In this document: positions 18,244 to 27,398 of the stretch, one piece after another | Layout: the number at the start of each line of letters is the position of its first letter | Numbering within the stretch: position 1 is the stretch's first letter | Origin: JACJYM01 sp965230495 | Lineage (GTDB): Bacteria; Bacteroidota; Bacteroidia; Chitinophagales; Saprospiraceae | Direction of reading: 5' to 3' | DNA length: 64,000 nt | Assembly (NCBI GenBank): GCA_965230495.1 | Contig: OZ246004.1 | Coordinates: 1,426,001-1,490,000, forward strand | The notes under the pieces: generated by a model | The model's database searches: none | What the model was told of the DNA's origin: nothing | What the model saw: only the letters and a program-made list of their open reading frames with translations | Translations under genes and position numbers: made by a program

Positions 18244-21200
18244 TTTTTTCAAATTTGCTTTCCCTATATTGGCCCAATTCTTTAGAACCTGCCTTAATTT
18301 GGTACAGATAAACACCTTTACCCAATTTGTTACCAAAATCATCTCTGCCATCCCAATTAATGTCAGAAATACGTCCTGATGCGTTAGAAATATTTTTTTG
18401 AATGGTTTTAACTACCTTCCCTGAAAGTGTATAAATATTGACAAGCACTTCCAATTCCGAACCAACTAAATCATGTTCAAACCAAAAATCAGTATTGGTA
18501 CTAAACGGATTGGGGTAATTCAAAACACGAGATAACGATTCATTATCGCTATTAAGAACTATAAATTCTGTACGAGCTTCGGAACTGTTATTGGCCACAT
18601 CCCATACTTTGGCCGAAATAGAATATCTGCCCGGCTCTAATTTTGATAATGGATACCTGACTGTTCCACTTGATGCATCATCTATTTCAGCTTCATAAAA
18701 GTCATTCATTACAAAAGTAGATTGTACATCTTCATTTAACACTCCTGTTAAGTCATGTCCGATACTGGTTCCAGAAATACTTATTCCTGTATCATCCTTA
18801 ATCTTAAGCAAAAGAATAGGCTCCTCAGTTGTAACTCCCCCTGAGACAAAAGATTCGTCATTCATGAATATATCTATATGTGGTCCCATGTCATCTGAAA
18901 TCGCTTTTTCGGAAATCCCACCGATTACAAAGTCATGTGAATATCCTCCTGCATCTGTTATTCCATTAGTCGCATAAAGAACTAATCGTCCATTACCATA
19001 AGTATAATTAATATCTTTTGGAACCACAAACTCAAAATTAAATCTACCATTGATAACACTAGCCTTTCCTTTAAAGAGAATATTTCTATATTCCGTAAAT
19101 GTTCGAATTTTGCTTTCTGGGTCTTGACCTAAAGTCTTAAGTTCTGAAGCTTTATCATATAATGTAATAAATACTTCACCGTTAAATTCTTCCATAAGTT
19201 CTCCAGTATCACTATTAACCTTGCCTGCAAAACTTACCTTTTCGAGAGCTCCAATAGTATCTTGTGACGATATAGCATTTCCATTAATTTCAGTTACAAC
19301 TATATCATTTTTAGGCAATGCCAACCTCTGGGAAGGATCTCCAAGCAAGGTAAATTTCCTCTTATTGGTCAGGTCTCCTGATCCAAAAGCATTTTTTCCT
19401 CTACGCATGATCTCTCCAAAACGAAATGGCGAACCCTCTTCTTTAGTATAAATGGTATCAAAAATCGCTTCCGTTAGTTTTTTGTTCTCAGAAATATAAA
19501 CTGCTCTGGTTGTTGTTAACAAAGCTACCGCTCCTCCATCCGGATTTAACAATGCCTCTTCCCCTGCCGTAACAATTTCTGCATCATCGTAACTCGAGAA
19601 ACTACATGTCGCGGTGATTAACAAAGTAAGTTTATCAATATTATTCCAGCTTTTAATGTCCTCTACTTTCAATACTCTTTCTTGAGCCCATCCCTTAGGA
19701 CCACCATGTCCAAGATAATTAGCAACAAGTACACCATTAAAAATAGTAGAGTTAATTGCCTCTGTTGCTGTGGGAATTCTATTACCGCCAGGTGTAGCTT
19801 CCTGAATATAAGCGTCTAGAAATACCTTTTTAGGAGTCAAAACAGGAAAAGAATTAAAAGTTTTATCACAAATAAAATCTGAATCATCCAAATGTCTGGA
19901 ACTATCTTCATCATCCGCTACAAATAAGCTCCTCATTCTCCAATCTCCTAGTACCGAAGGTGAAGTATCATAGTGCTTGATTTTGTTGACCACATTTTGA
20001 GCTTCTTGAACAGACTTTACAGTTAATCTGCCTACAGAAACATCAAGTGCTCCACTTAATTTACGATCTCCTTCATCATCACTTAATAATCCGAAAAAAT
20101 CATCTGAAGGAAACCCAATAATTGGGCTAAGAGATTCTTTCGTCTCATATACCGGAACAAAGTTATTAGCAGGAATTTCAGAAACCAATCCTTTATAATC
20201 ATATGTCCCATCACCAAATAATAACAAATATCTAAATGATTTATCCCTATCCAATATCATTTTAGCAAAATCTCTAATGGCAGTTGGTTCTTTTCTTCCA
20301 CCTGAAAATTCATTATATATCTGATCTACGTCAACTACTACTACATTCAAATTATCATTTTGCCTTCTATGTGCAGCCAGTTCTTGGACGGCATCTTCGA
20401 AAAGACTATTGTAAACAATCAATAAATCCGCTTTGTCAATATTATGAAGATTCTGGTTTTCAATTTTTCTATCAAACTCTATATCCACATAAGAGTTATT
20501 TCCAAATGACATTATTTCAACCACTTCCTGATTAGTGCTTACCACAAGTTGATCCGAATCCAAAGTGAGTCTTTCAATATCAAATGGATTGGTTATATCC
20601 CAATAAGTTTTTCCTCCTCCATTTTGAATATTGAATGCAACTCTATTATGGTTTTTCGAATCTAAATTTGAAAATTTCCATTGGTTCCTATTTCCTAGAT
20701 TAATTGTATTCTTTGATCTTAATTCAATATAATCAAGCCAACCTTCATTCCCGCCATTTTCAATTAGACTAATACTGATAATAGGATTAGCGTTCGTTAG
20801 TAATACAGATTCGTCAAAATCTGCCAATCTAGCATATGTGTTTTCAGAACTAGAAGTGTAAATTTTGTTAACATTTCTTGACATGACCTCTGTATCCACG
20901 GATAACTCTACTCTACTATTATTAAGTCCCCTGGCCGCAAACGAAGCTTTGACATTGATAGGTTCTATTAACTGAATCCCCTGAAAATCAAATTTATCTC
21001 CATAATTTACACTTTTCACAGAATTGAAATAATCTCCAAACCATCTTTGACCGGTGCCTTCAGTAAAAACATATGCTCCTAATAAATTAGTAGCATCTCT
21101 CTCATATCTCTGATAGAAATCAAAATTATTATACTGTACGTCAAAATCATTAATAACCTCCGAATCACTTACTCTTTTTCCTGGCGTATCATCCACTTTT

Positions 21201-22063
21201 AAAAAGTAGTAATTGTAATTATCATATATATTTTGTTCCCAATCATAAGAATCTCCATCAGAAGACAGTTTATACATATTAGGCCCTTCAGCATAGAACA
21301 AAATATAATCATTATCATTAAAAACTCCATCATTCTCTCCTTTTACCTCTATTGACAATTCTTCCATATCATCAACACGTTCTTGCGAAATAAGCTCTGG
21401 AACCAGCCCCCCTCTTACACCATAAATCTTTATATTCTTCGGATCTAAATTAGAAGTCACAATACCCATCCCATCCAAAAAACTCTTGTCAATTTTAACC
21501 ACACCCGTTTGGTCAACTCTTAATCGATAGATATCCCCATCGGCTAAAATTGAGTTACTTTTGTTTCTATTCCCTCTTGTTTGTGCTAAGGTACTTGGTC
21601 TAAATAAAACTTCTAATTCATAATTCTCCGCTAAAGTAAGTTGTTCATTATTCAAATAGTATGGAAACACCCTTATTTGAGTAATCTTACTTCCACGATA
21701 GTCTACAATTTCGTATTCGTAATCTATTGTATTTCCTACATTTATATTTTCCGTTTTAATGGGAGAGTCAATAGTATTAATAATCTCTATATTCACCAAT
21801 ATTTCTCCATCGGAGGGTAATTCTATACTATAACCTTTATAGGGTAGTTTTGACTTGTCCTTTCTTAGATAACAATCATCACAAAACAGAACAGAGGTCA
21901 AACCCGAACTAACATTGTCTTGAGGAATCTCCTTAATCCTCCAGTTTAGCTTCTCAGTTTTTTCAAAAATCTTTTGTGCTTCTATTGAAACGGTAAAACT
22001 CCACATAGCAACAAAGAAGAGTACTATTTTTCTCGGTATAGTCTGATTAATTTTTTGTGACAT
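18230..22063 (-). CDS. porU: type IX secretion sortase PorU (gingipain-family C25 peptidase)
   Basis: 1277 residues with a signal peptide (IVLFFVAMWSFTVSIEAQ). The caspase-like C25 domain occupies roughly residues 545-900: the catalytic His is in ANYLGHGGPKGW and the nucleophile in LLITATCSFSSYDDAE. The C-terminal 90 residues (LNYPNPFSTNTDFWFEHD, GKGVYLYQIKAG) resemble a T9SS sorting domain, as in known PorU proteins. PorU cleaves sorting domains from T9SS cargo at the cell surface and attaches the cargo to lipopolysaccharide. It needs PorV, the next gene. The cargo at the left edge of this window would be one client. Confidence 0.94.
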   Translation of the reverse strand: MSQKINQTIPRKIVLFFVAMWSFTVSIEAQKIFEKTEKLNWRIKEIPQDNVSSGLTSVLFCDDCYLRKDKSKLPYKGYSIELPSDGEILVNIEIINTIDSPIKTENINVGNTIDYEYEIVDYRGSKITQIRVFPYYLNNEQLTLAENYELEVLFRPSTLAQTRGNRNKSNSILADGDIYRLRVDQTGVVKIDKSFLDGMGIVTSNLDPKNIKIYGVRGGLVPELISQERVDDMEELSIEVKGENDGVFNDNDYILFYAEGPNMYKLSSDGDSYDWEQNIYDNYNYYFLKVDDTPGKRVSDSEVINDFDVQYNNFDFYQRYERDATNLLGAYVFTEGTGQRWFGDYFNSVKSVNYGDKFDFQGIQLIEPINVKASFAARGLNNSRVELSVDTEVMSRNVNKIYTSSSENTYARLADFDESVLLTNANPIISISLIENGGNEGWLDYIELRSKNTINLGNRNQWKFSNLDSKNHNRVAFNIQNGGGKTYWDITNPFDIERLTLDSDQLVVSTNQEVVEIMSFGNNSYVDIEFDRKIENQNLHNIDKADLLIVYNSLFEDAVQELAAHRRQNDNLNVVVVDVDQIYNEFSGGRKEPTAIRDFAKMILDRDKSFRYLLLFGDGTYDYKGLVSEIPANNFVPVYETKESLSPIIGFPSDDFFGLLSDDEGDRKLSGALDVSVGRLTVKSVQEAQNVVNKIKHYDTSPSVLGDWRMRSLFVADDEDSSRHLDDSDFICDKTFNSFPVLTPKKVFLDAYIQEATPGGNRIPTATEAINSTIFNGVLVANYLGHGGPKGWAQERVLKVEDIKSWNNIDKLTLLITATCSFSSYDDAEIVTAGEEALLNPDGGAVALLTTTRAVYISENKKLTEAIFDTIYTKEEGSPFRFGEIMRRGKNAFGSGDLTNKRKFTLLGDPSQRLALPKNDIVVTEINGNAISSQDTIGALEKVSFAGKVNSDTGELMEEFNGEVFITLYDKASELKTLGQDPESKIRTFTEYRNILFKGKASVINGRFNFEFVVPKDINYTYGNGRLVLYATNGITDAGGYSHDFVIGGISEKAISDDMGPHIDIFMNDESFVSGGVTTEEPILLLKIKDDTGISISGTSIGHDLTGVLNEDVQSTFVMNDFYEAEIDDASSGTVRYPLSKLEPGRYSISAKVWDVANNSSEARTEFIVLNSDNESLSRVLNYPNPFSTNTDFWFEHDLVGSELEVLVNIYTLSGKVVKTIQKNISNASGRISDINWDGRDDFGNKLGKGVYLYQIKAGSKELGQYRESKFEKIVIL

Positions 22064-22229
22064 TGCTTTGTATTCTTTTGTAAAAAACGCTGAAATAACG
22101 AAGATAAACTATATTTGTTGTTCGATAAATGTTAAAGTATTCCATTATTGAATCCTTACGACAATTAAGCAGTAAATACATTTTGAACAATAATATCTTG
22201 AAAGTATTCATTAGTATATAAATATAATT

Positions 22230-23255
22230 TTGGCTAATTTGGTTAAGCAAAACCCAACATATTTTATTGTTTTGTTTTTTTTACTTCTTTTTAGTAAAAA
22301 TGCACTGGGACAGGATCCTGTCTTTAGCCAGTATTATAACATACCCATATTGGTTAATCCTGCTTTTGCAGGTAATACAGACAATTATTATATCGGAAGT
22401 AGCTATAGACTACAGTGGCCAAACTTATCCACCCCTTATAAAACCTTTGCAATAGGAGTTGATAAAAAATTTGATAATCTAGGTGGAGGATTGGGTTTAA
22501 CCATCCTGTCCGACAATGCTGCTAATGGTATTCTTGTAAGTAATAAATTAGGCTTAACTTACAGTTATGTTCTCAAAATAAAAAATGATCATTTTCTAAA
22601 AGGTGGCTTCAATTTTGGTTTTGTAAACAAAGCCTTGGACTGGGATAAACTGGTGTTTGGAGATGCCATTGACCCTGTACTTGGTGGACTTACTCCAGGA
22701 GGCACTCCTTTACCTTCGAAAGAAAATAGACCTTCTGAATTAAATTCAAACTATTTTGACTTGGGAGTAGGCTTTTTGTATTACAATCCTAGTTTTTATA
22801 CAGGGATTAGTTTAGACCATATAAATAGTCCTGAAGACGGTTTTTTGGAAAACAACCAAGATTATAAGGGAGTACCTTTGAGATATAGTATTCAGGCAGG
22901 AGGAGTTTTAGTTATTGAAAAAAACAATAAAATCAATAAGGGATCGTTTATATCTCCAAATATTATTTACGTTAATCAAGGAGGTTTTTCCCAGATTAAC
23001 CTAAGTACATATGCATTTTTTGACGAATTAATGCTTGGATTAGGATACAGACACAGTGATTCTACTGGCGATGCTCTTATCATTTCTGCGGGAATGAGAT
23101 ACGAATTAATGAGATTTACATATAGTTTTGACTATACAATATCCGAATTGGGGATCGATCAGGGAGGAAGCCATGAGATCGGAGTTGTGATTAACTTTGA
23201 TAAGGGTCAAAGAAAAAAAGTTAATTACGATGATTGTTTTGAGTTATTCCGATAA
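22230..23255 (+). CDS. PorP/SprF-family type IX secretion membrane protein
   Basis: 341 residues. The signal peptide (YFIVLFFLLLFSKNALGQ) is followed by the family hallmark DPVFSQYYNIPILVNPAFAG and a barrel ending in an NFDKGQRKK tail. PorP/SprF proteins are outer-membrane barrels that help secrete or anchor particular T9SS partners such as SprB-like adhesins. No ATG precedes the signal peptide; TTG at 22230 or the next TTG at 22239 must serve. A TAATTTTG box at 22225-22232 covers the first of these, so if that box is real the second is the start. Divergent from porU and upstream of gldJ. Confidence 0.88.
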   Translation: MANLVKQNPTYFIVLFFLLLFSKNALGQDPVFSQYYNIPILVNPAFAGNTDNYYIGSSYRLQWPNLSTPYKTFAIGVDKKFDNLGGGLGLTILSDNAANGILVSNKLGLTYSYVLKIKNDHFLKGGFNFGFVNKALDWDKLVFGDAIDPVLGGLTPGGTPLPSKENRPSELNSNYFDLGVGFLYYNPSFYTGISLDHINSPEDGFLENNQDYKGVPLRYSIQAGGVLVIEKNNKINKGSFISPNIIYVNQGGFSQINLSTYAFFDELMLGLGYRHSDSTGDALIISAGMRYELMRFTYSFDYTISELGIDQGGSHEIGVVINFDKGQRKKVNYDDCFELFR

Positions 23256-23323
23256 CGTTTGGTATAATTTATGTATTTAGAATAAATAATTAAATAATAT
23301 TTTACTTTTTACATTTTGAATTA

Positions 23324-23331
23324 TATTTTTG
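23324..23331 (+). promoter_or_regulatory. possible -7 box of gldJ promoter
   Basis: TATTTTTG matches TAnnTTTG, 30 bases before the gldJ ATG. No clear TTG lies at the right distance upstream, so support is partial. Confidence 0.35.
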
Positions 23332-23361
23332 TCAGCCGTATTTAAAAACTAAAGATTAATA

Positions 23362-24855
23362 ATGAAAAGCATTTTAAGTTTTTTAAGTTTTATTGCAATT
23401 GGTCTATTCATTACTTCTTGTGGTAGTGGAAAGGGTGAATCATCCAGCTCAACGGGTTGGGAATACAATGACCCGGAATGGGGAGGATTTGAAAAATTAG
23501 ATTATGAAGGTCAAGTAACTGGGCCCAACCTAGTTTTGATTGAAGGTGGTACTTTCATGATGGGACGAACAGATCAAGATGTTGCCTTTGAATGGAATGC
23601 CATTCCAAGACGTCAAACCGTTTCTTCTTTTTACATGGATGAAACCGAAGTTTCCAATATTGACTGGAAAGAATATTTGCACTGGCTTAGAAAAACCTAT
23701 GTTTCTTATCCTGATGTATGGAGGCAAGCTCTTCCTGACACATTAGTATGGAGAGAAGAGTTAGCTTATAATGAACCATTAGTAGAAACTTACTTTAGAC
23801 ATCCGGCTTATGATGATTATCCTGTAGTAGGTGTAACATGGTTACAGGCTAAGGATTATGCAGCTTGGAGATCGGATAGAGTAAATGAAATGCTTTTAAT
23901 TAGAAGAGGTATCTTAAACCCTAGTCCTGATCAAAAGGATTCTGAATCTTTTGATACCGAAGCTTATTTGGATGGACAATATACAGGTAGTGTAAAAAAG
24001 AACTTACCAGATTTAACAACAGGAGGTGAAAGACCTGTTAGATTCGAAGATGGAATTCTTTTACCTGATTATATTTTACCTACTGAAGCTCAATGGGAAT
24101 ATGCAGCTTTGGCTTTACAAGGTAATCAACCAGGTTCTAAGGATGAATTAATTACGGATAAAAGGTTATATACTTGGAATGGAAATACTGCCAGATATAA
24201 AAAGCATGATAAAAACCAAGGTAGAATAATGGCTAACTTTAAGAGAGGTAGAGGTGATTATATGGGTATGGCCGGTAATCTTAATGATAATGCTTCTATT
24301 ACCGCACCTGTAAGATCTTATTTACCAAATGACTTTGGTTTGTATAATATGGCTGGTAACGTTAGTGAATGGACTAACGATGTATATAGACCGATGCAGT
24401 CTTCTACTGTAAAAGACGCAGAACAACAAGACTTAAATGCCTATAGGGGTAACGTATTTAAAAAGAAAGTACTTGATGAGGATGGCACTCCTGCAGAGAA
24501 AGATAGTTTAGGTAACTTGGTTTATGAAGAAGTTACGGATGAGGAAGCAGCTCCTAGAGAAAACTATAAAAAAGGTAACGTAAAGAACTATCTTGATGGT
24601 GATGCAGATTATATAAAATATGGCTACGGAGAAACAACTTTAATATCTGATAAGGCAAGAGTTATTAAAGGAGGTTCATGGGCAGATAGACTATACTGGT
24701 TATCTCCTGGTACCAGAAGATATAAAGATGAAGATAAAGCTGATAAAACTATTGGTTTTAGATGTGCAATGATTAGAGTTGGAAGTGAAAGTGGAAATGA
24801 AGTAATGGGAGGTAATTCTTTTGGTGGTGGAAAGAAAGTTAAGAGAAGATATTAA
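23362..24855 (+). CDS. gldJ: gliding motility/T9SS lipoprotein GldJ
   Basis: 497 residues. Lipobox FITSCGSG near residue 20. The body is a formylglycine-generating-enzyme-like (SUMF1) fold: LVLIEGGTFMMGRTDQD, DETEVSNIDWKEYLHW, LPTEAQWEYAAL, NMAGNVSEWTNDVYRP, RVIKGGSWADR and GFRCAMIRV. The opening YNDPEWGGFEKLDYEGQ and RRQTVSSFYMDETEV favour GldJ over the related GldK. GldJ is a periplasm-facing outer-membrane lipoprotein needed for gliding and for stability of the T9SS motor-associated ring. Its position between T9SS genes and murF matches an arrangement often seen in this phylum. It ends 20 bases before a strong terminator. Confidence 0.9.
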   Translation: MKSILSFLSFIAIGLFITSCGSGKGESSSSTGWEYNDPEWGGFEKLDYEGQVTGPNLVLIEGGTFMMGRTDQDVAFEWNAIPRRQTVSSFYMDETEVSNIDWKEYLHWLRKTYVSYPDVWRQALPDTLVWREELAYNEPLVETYFRHPAYDDYPVVGVTWLQAKDYAAWRSDRVNEMLLIRRGILNPSPDQKDSESFDTEAYLDGQYTGSVKKNLPDLTTGGERPVRFEDGILLPDYILPTEAQWEYAALALQGNQPGSKDELITDKRLYTWNGNTARYKKHDKNQGRIMANFKRGRGDYMGMAGNLNDNASITAPVRSYLPNDFGLYNMAGNVSEWTNDVYRPMQSSTVKDAEQQDLNAYRGNVFKKKVLDEDGTPAEKDSLGNLVYEEVTDEEAAPRENYKKGNVKNYLDGDADYIKYGYGETTLISDKARVIKGGSWADRLYWLSPGTRRYKDEDKADKTIGFRCAMIRVGSESGNEVMGGNSFGGGKKVKRRY

Positions 24856-24875
24856 TTTTTAGTAAACTTATATTG

Positions 24876-24909
24876 AAAGTCTCGACTTCTATGAAGTTGG
24901 GACTTTTTT
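24876..24909 (+). terminator. rho-independent terminator after gldJ
   Basis: 14-bp stem (arms 24876-24889 and 24893-24906, two G-T pairs) with a three-base loop, running into six T. The T run ends ten bases before the murF ATG. Confidence 0.85.
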
Positions 24910-24919
24910 ATTTGTATTT

Positions 24920-26188
24920 ATGTCTAAGATTGAAGAGCTATACGAAAGATTTTTAAGATCATCAGGGGTAAGTATTGATAGCCGTTCTATTAATACCAAT
25001 GAAATCTTCTTTGCGATCAAAGGAGAAAATCATGATGGAAATAAATTTAATACATCGGCAATCAAATCAGGAGCTCTACTCATAGTCACAGATCAATCCT
25101 CTGAAAAGAATAAATTGGGAGAAAAAGCTTTTCTAGTCGATGATACGTTATCTGCATTACAATCGCTCTCTCATCATCATAGAATTAATCTTCCAACTAC
25201 CATTATTGCCTTAACAGGTTCTAACGGGAAAACAACTTCCAAGGAACTCTTATATACATGCTTTGCTACCAAATATTCTTGTTTTGCTACTCAAGGAAAT
25301 TATAATAATCACATTGGTGTACCATTAACACTTTTGAAGCTAAATAAGTCTCACCAGTTTGGAATTATCGAGATGGGAGCCAATCATGTGGGTGAAATTG
25401 ATTTTTTGTGTTCTTTGGTCAAACCTGATTATGGGTTTATTACAAACATTGGCAAGGCTCACATGGAGGGATTTGGAGGTATAGAAGGCATTAAAAAGGG
25501 GAAATCAGAATTATACAGACATTTGACAAAAAATAACAAGACCATCTTTTACGATTGGAGCGATCAAATTTTATCGACCCTTTTACCTCCTAATGCGTCA
25601 GCAATCCCCTACGACTCTAAGGAATATGTAGTTGTAGAAGAAGAACCATATATTTCAATACAATACAAAGACACACTTATCAAAACTAATCTGACAGGAC
25701 TGTATAACAAATACAATATAGCTTCGACTCATTTTATAAGTAAATACTTTGATATTTCTGATAAGGACATAATTAAGGCTATTTCAAATTATAGACCCAC
25801 CAACAATAGGTCTCAATTAATAAAATGGAATTCTAATTCCCTGATATTAGATGCTTACAATGCTAATCCTTCTAGTATGAGATTGGGCATTGAAAATGCC
25901 GCAAAACTAGCTAATCAAAATCTAATATTAATCCTAGGTGACATGTTAGAATTAGGTGAATATAGTATGGATGAACATAGAAGTATTTGTGAACTCGTCA
26001 CCTCGATTTCTCCCTTATCTGTTTATTACATCGGCACTGAGTTTCAAAAATTAAAGGAAGAATTTGATGGCTACTTTTTCCCCTCTACCGATCATTTTAA
26101 GAACACAATCGATATTTCAATTTGGGAAAACAAGTGTATTCTTTTGAAAGGTTCACGAGGTATAGGTCTTGAAAGGATTATTGATTAA
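24920..26188 (+). CDS. murF: UDP-N-acetylmuramoyl-tripeptide--D-alanyl-D-alanine ligase
   Basis: 422 residues, normal length. Mur-ligase N-terminal domain with VSIDSRSINTNEIFFAIKG, the ATP-binding loop ALTGSNGKTTSKE (Lys 104), the central segment QGNYNNHIGVPLTLL and the C-terminal domain with LILGDMLELGEYS. It adds D-Ala-D-Ala to the UDP-MurNAc-tripeptide in the cytoplasm, the last soluble step of the peptidoglycan precursor. It sits directly behind the gldJ terminator with no visible promoter of its own. Confidence 0.96.
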   Translation: MSKIEELYERFLRSSGVSIDSRSINTNEIFFAIKGENHDGNKFNTSAIKSGALLIVTDQSSEKNKLGEKAFLVDDTLSALQSLSHHHRINLPTTIIALTGSNGKTTSKELLYTCFATKYSCFATQGNYNNHIGVPLTLLKLNKSHQFGIIEMGANHVGEIDFLCSLVKPDYGFITNIGKAHMEGFGGIEGIKKGKSELYRHLTKNNKTIFYDWSDQILSTLLPPNASAIPYDSKEYVVVEEEPYISIQYKDTLIKTNLTGLYNKYNIASTHFISKYFDISDKDIIKAISNYRPTNNRSQLIKWNSNSLILDAYNANPSSMRLGIENAAKLANQNLILILGDMLELGEYSMDEHRSICELVTSISPLSVYYIGTEFQKLKEEFDGYFFPSTDHFKNTIDISIWENKCILLKGSRGIGLERIID

Positions 26189-26301
26189 TGGAAGAAATAG
26201 AATTATTTAAATATTCAGAATAACAATAATATAATTATTTTAGCATTTTATTAACCAAAATGGGTTGGTTTGTTCGTTAAGTATATTATAAAATTAGTAC
26301 C

Positions 26302-27264
26302 ATGTTGGGTTCAGCAGTAATTGAAACTAGAAATCGACGAAAAGGAAAGAGGATATCTTTCATTATTCATGCGTTATTATTATTAATAGCGTTTTTATAT
26401 GCTTTCCCCGTATTTAACGAACCTGACCCACCAATTTATTCTGTTTCCGTAGCAATTGAATTCAAAGAAAGTTCCTTAAGTGAATATGCTCAAGCGGACG
26501 TAGGTCAAACTAGGCCTAAAGCAGATCCTATTAAAGCAATTGAGCCTTCTGAAGTTCAGGAAATAGAGGTTGAAAAGCCAGAAATTGAATTACCTGACCC
26601 CACTCCGGTGGAAGAAACTACCCCTCCCATTACAACGGATGCAGTTCAAGAAGATAGCCCTGTTGAGGCAGTTGAGGATGATATGCCAATTGAAGATCCG
26701 GAGCCAGATCCTATTCCGGTTCCTGAAAAACCTAAGCCCGTAGTTAAAAAGCCTACCAAACCTGTTACTAAATCTCCAAGTAAGCCAAACGCTACCAAAG
26801 GAAGTAAAGATGGTAAAGTAGATGGAAAAGATGATAAAGGCAAACCCAATATACTTGACACAGGTAAGGACGGAGGAACTGGTAAAGGAAACAAGGGCAC
26901 AGGAAGTGGTAATAGTAAAGGAAATGATGATGATAGTGGTTTAGGAGATGGAGGAGCAGGTACAGGAGAATACGATGGATCCGGAGATGGAATCTTTGGA
27001 AGAAAGGTTATTTACCGAAATACATCTGGTCTTGACATGAGTAAAAGTGGTATTGTTTCTGTTAAAACTTGTATCAACCGTGCAGGACGCGTTAACTTTG
27101 TAGAACTTCTCGATGATGAAACCACTATAAGAGATAAAAGTATTTTGAAGAAAACCCTAAAGGCAGCTCGTGGTTACAAATTCGAACCAGACCTTTCTGC
27201 TCCTAAAGAGCAATGCGGTAAACTTATATTTAGGTTAGATATTAATACTTTTAACAGCAACTAA
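26302..27264 (+). CDS. TonB-like energy transducer
   Basis: 320 residues. A single membrane helix (about 19-38, IIHALLLLIAFLYAFPVF) after a basic N-terminus, then a Pro/Glu-rich spacer (about 60-155), a Lys/Gly/Asp-rich low-complexity region (about 155-229) and a compact C-terminal domain from 230 (GIFGRKVIYRN to FRLDINTF). This is the layout of TonB-family proteins, which transmit the ExbBD proton-motive force across the periplasm to outer-membrane receptors. The C-terminal domain is of the Bacteroidota type and recurs in a separate lipoprotein at 29630-30124. exbB and exbD are not in the window. Confidence 0.8.
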   Translation: MLGSAVIETRNRRKGKRISFIIHALLLLIAFLYAFPVFNEPDPPIYSVSVAIEFKESSLSEYAQADVGQTRPKADPIKAIEPSEVQEIEVEKPEIELPDPTPVEETTPPITTDAVQEDSPVEAVEDDMPIEDPEPDPIPVPEKPKPVVKKPTKPVTKSPSKPNATKGSKDGKVDGKDDKGKPNILDTGKDGGTGKGNKGTGSGNSKGNDDDSGLGDGGAGTGEYDGSGDGIFGRKVIYRNTSGLDMSKSGIVSVKTCINRAGRVNFVELLDDETTIRDKSILKKTLKAARGYKFEPDLSAPKEQCGKLIFRLDINTFNSN

Positions 27265-27398
27265 CCCAAATTTCACTAGAAGTAATGATTTGTTAGTCGA
27301 TTAATAGGCTCTTTTCGTGTAACAATCAATCGTATTGATCAATTAAGAATTATCTGTTGATTTTAATTCTTTAATTTTACGCACTAATATAAATTGAT

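Noticed and set aside
18230..22063. Reading the C25 protein as a secreted gingipain-like protease
   Set aside because: Its length, the linkage to porV and the overall layout fit the sortase PorU better.
22047..22250. Minus-strand open frame across the porU-porP/sprF spacer
   Set aside because: It overlaps the porU start and the divergent promoter region; no plausible protein character.
26646..26900. Pro/Ser-rich minus-strand frame inside the TonB-like gene
   Set aside because: It is the mirror of the low-complexity Pro/Gly/Asp codons of the real gene.
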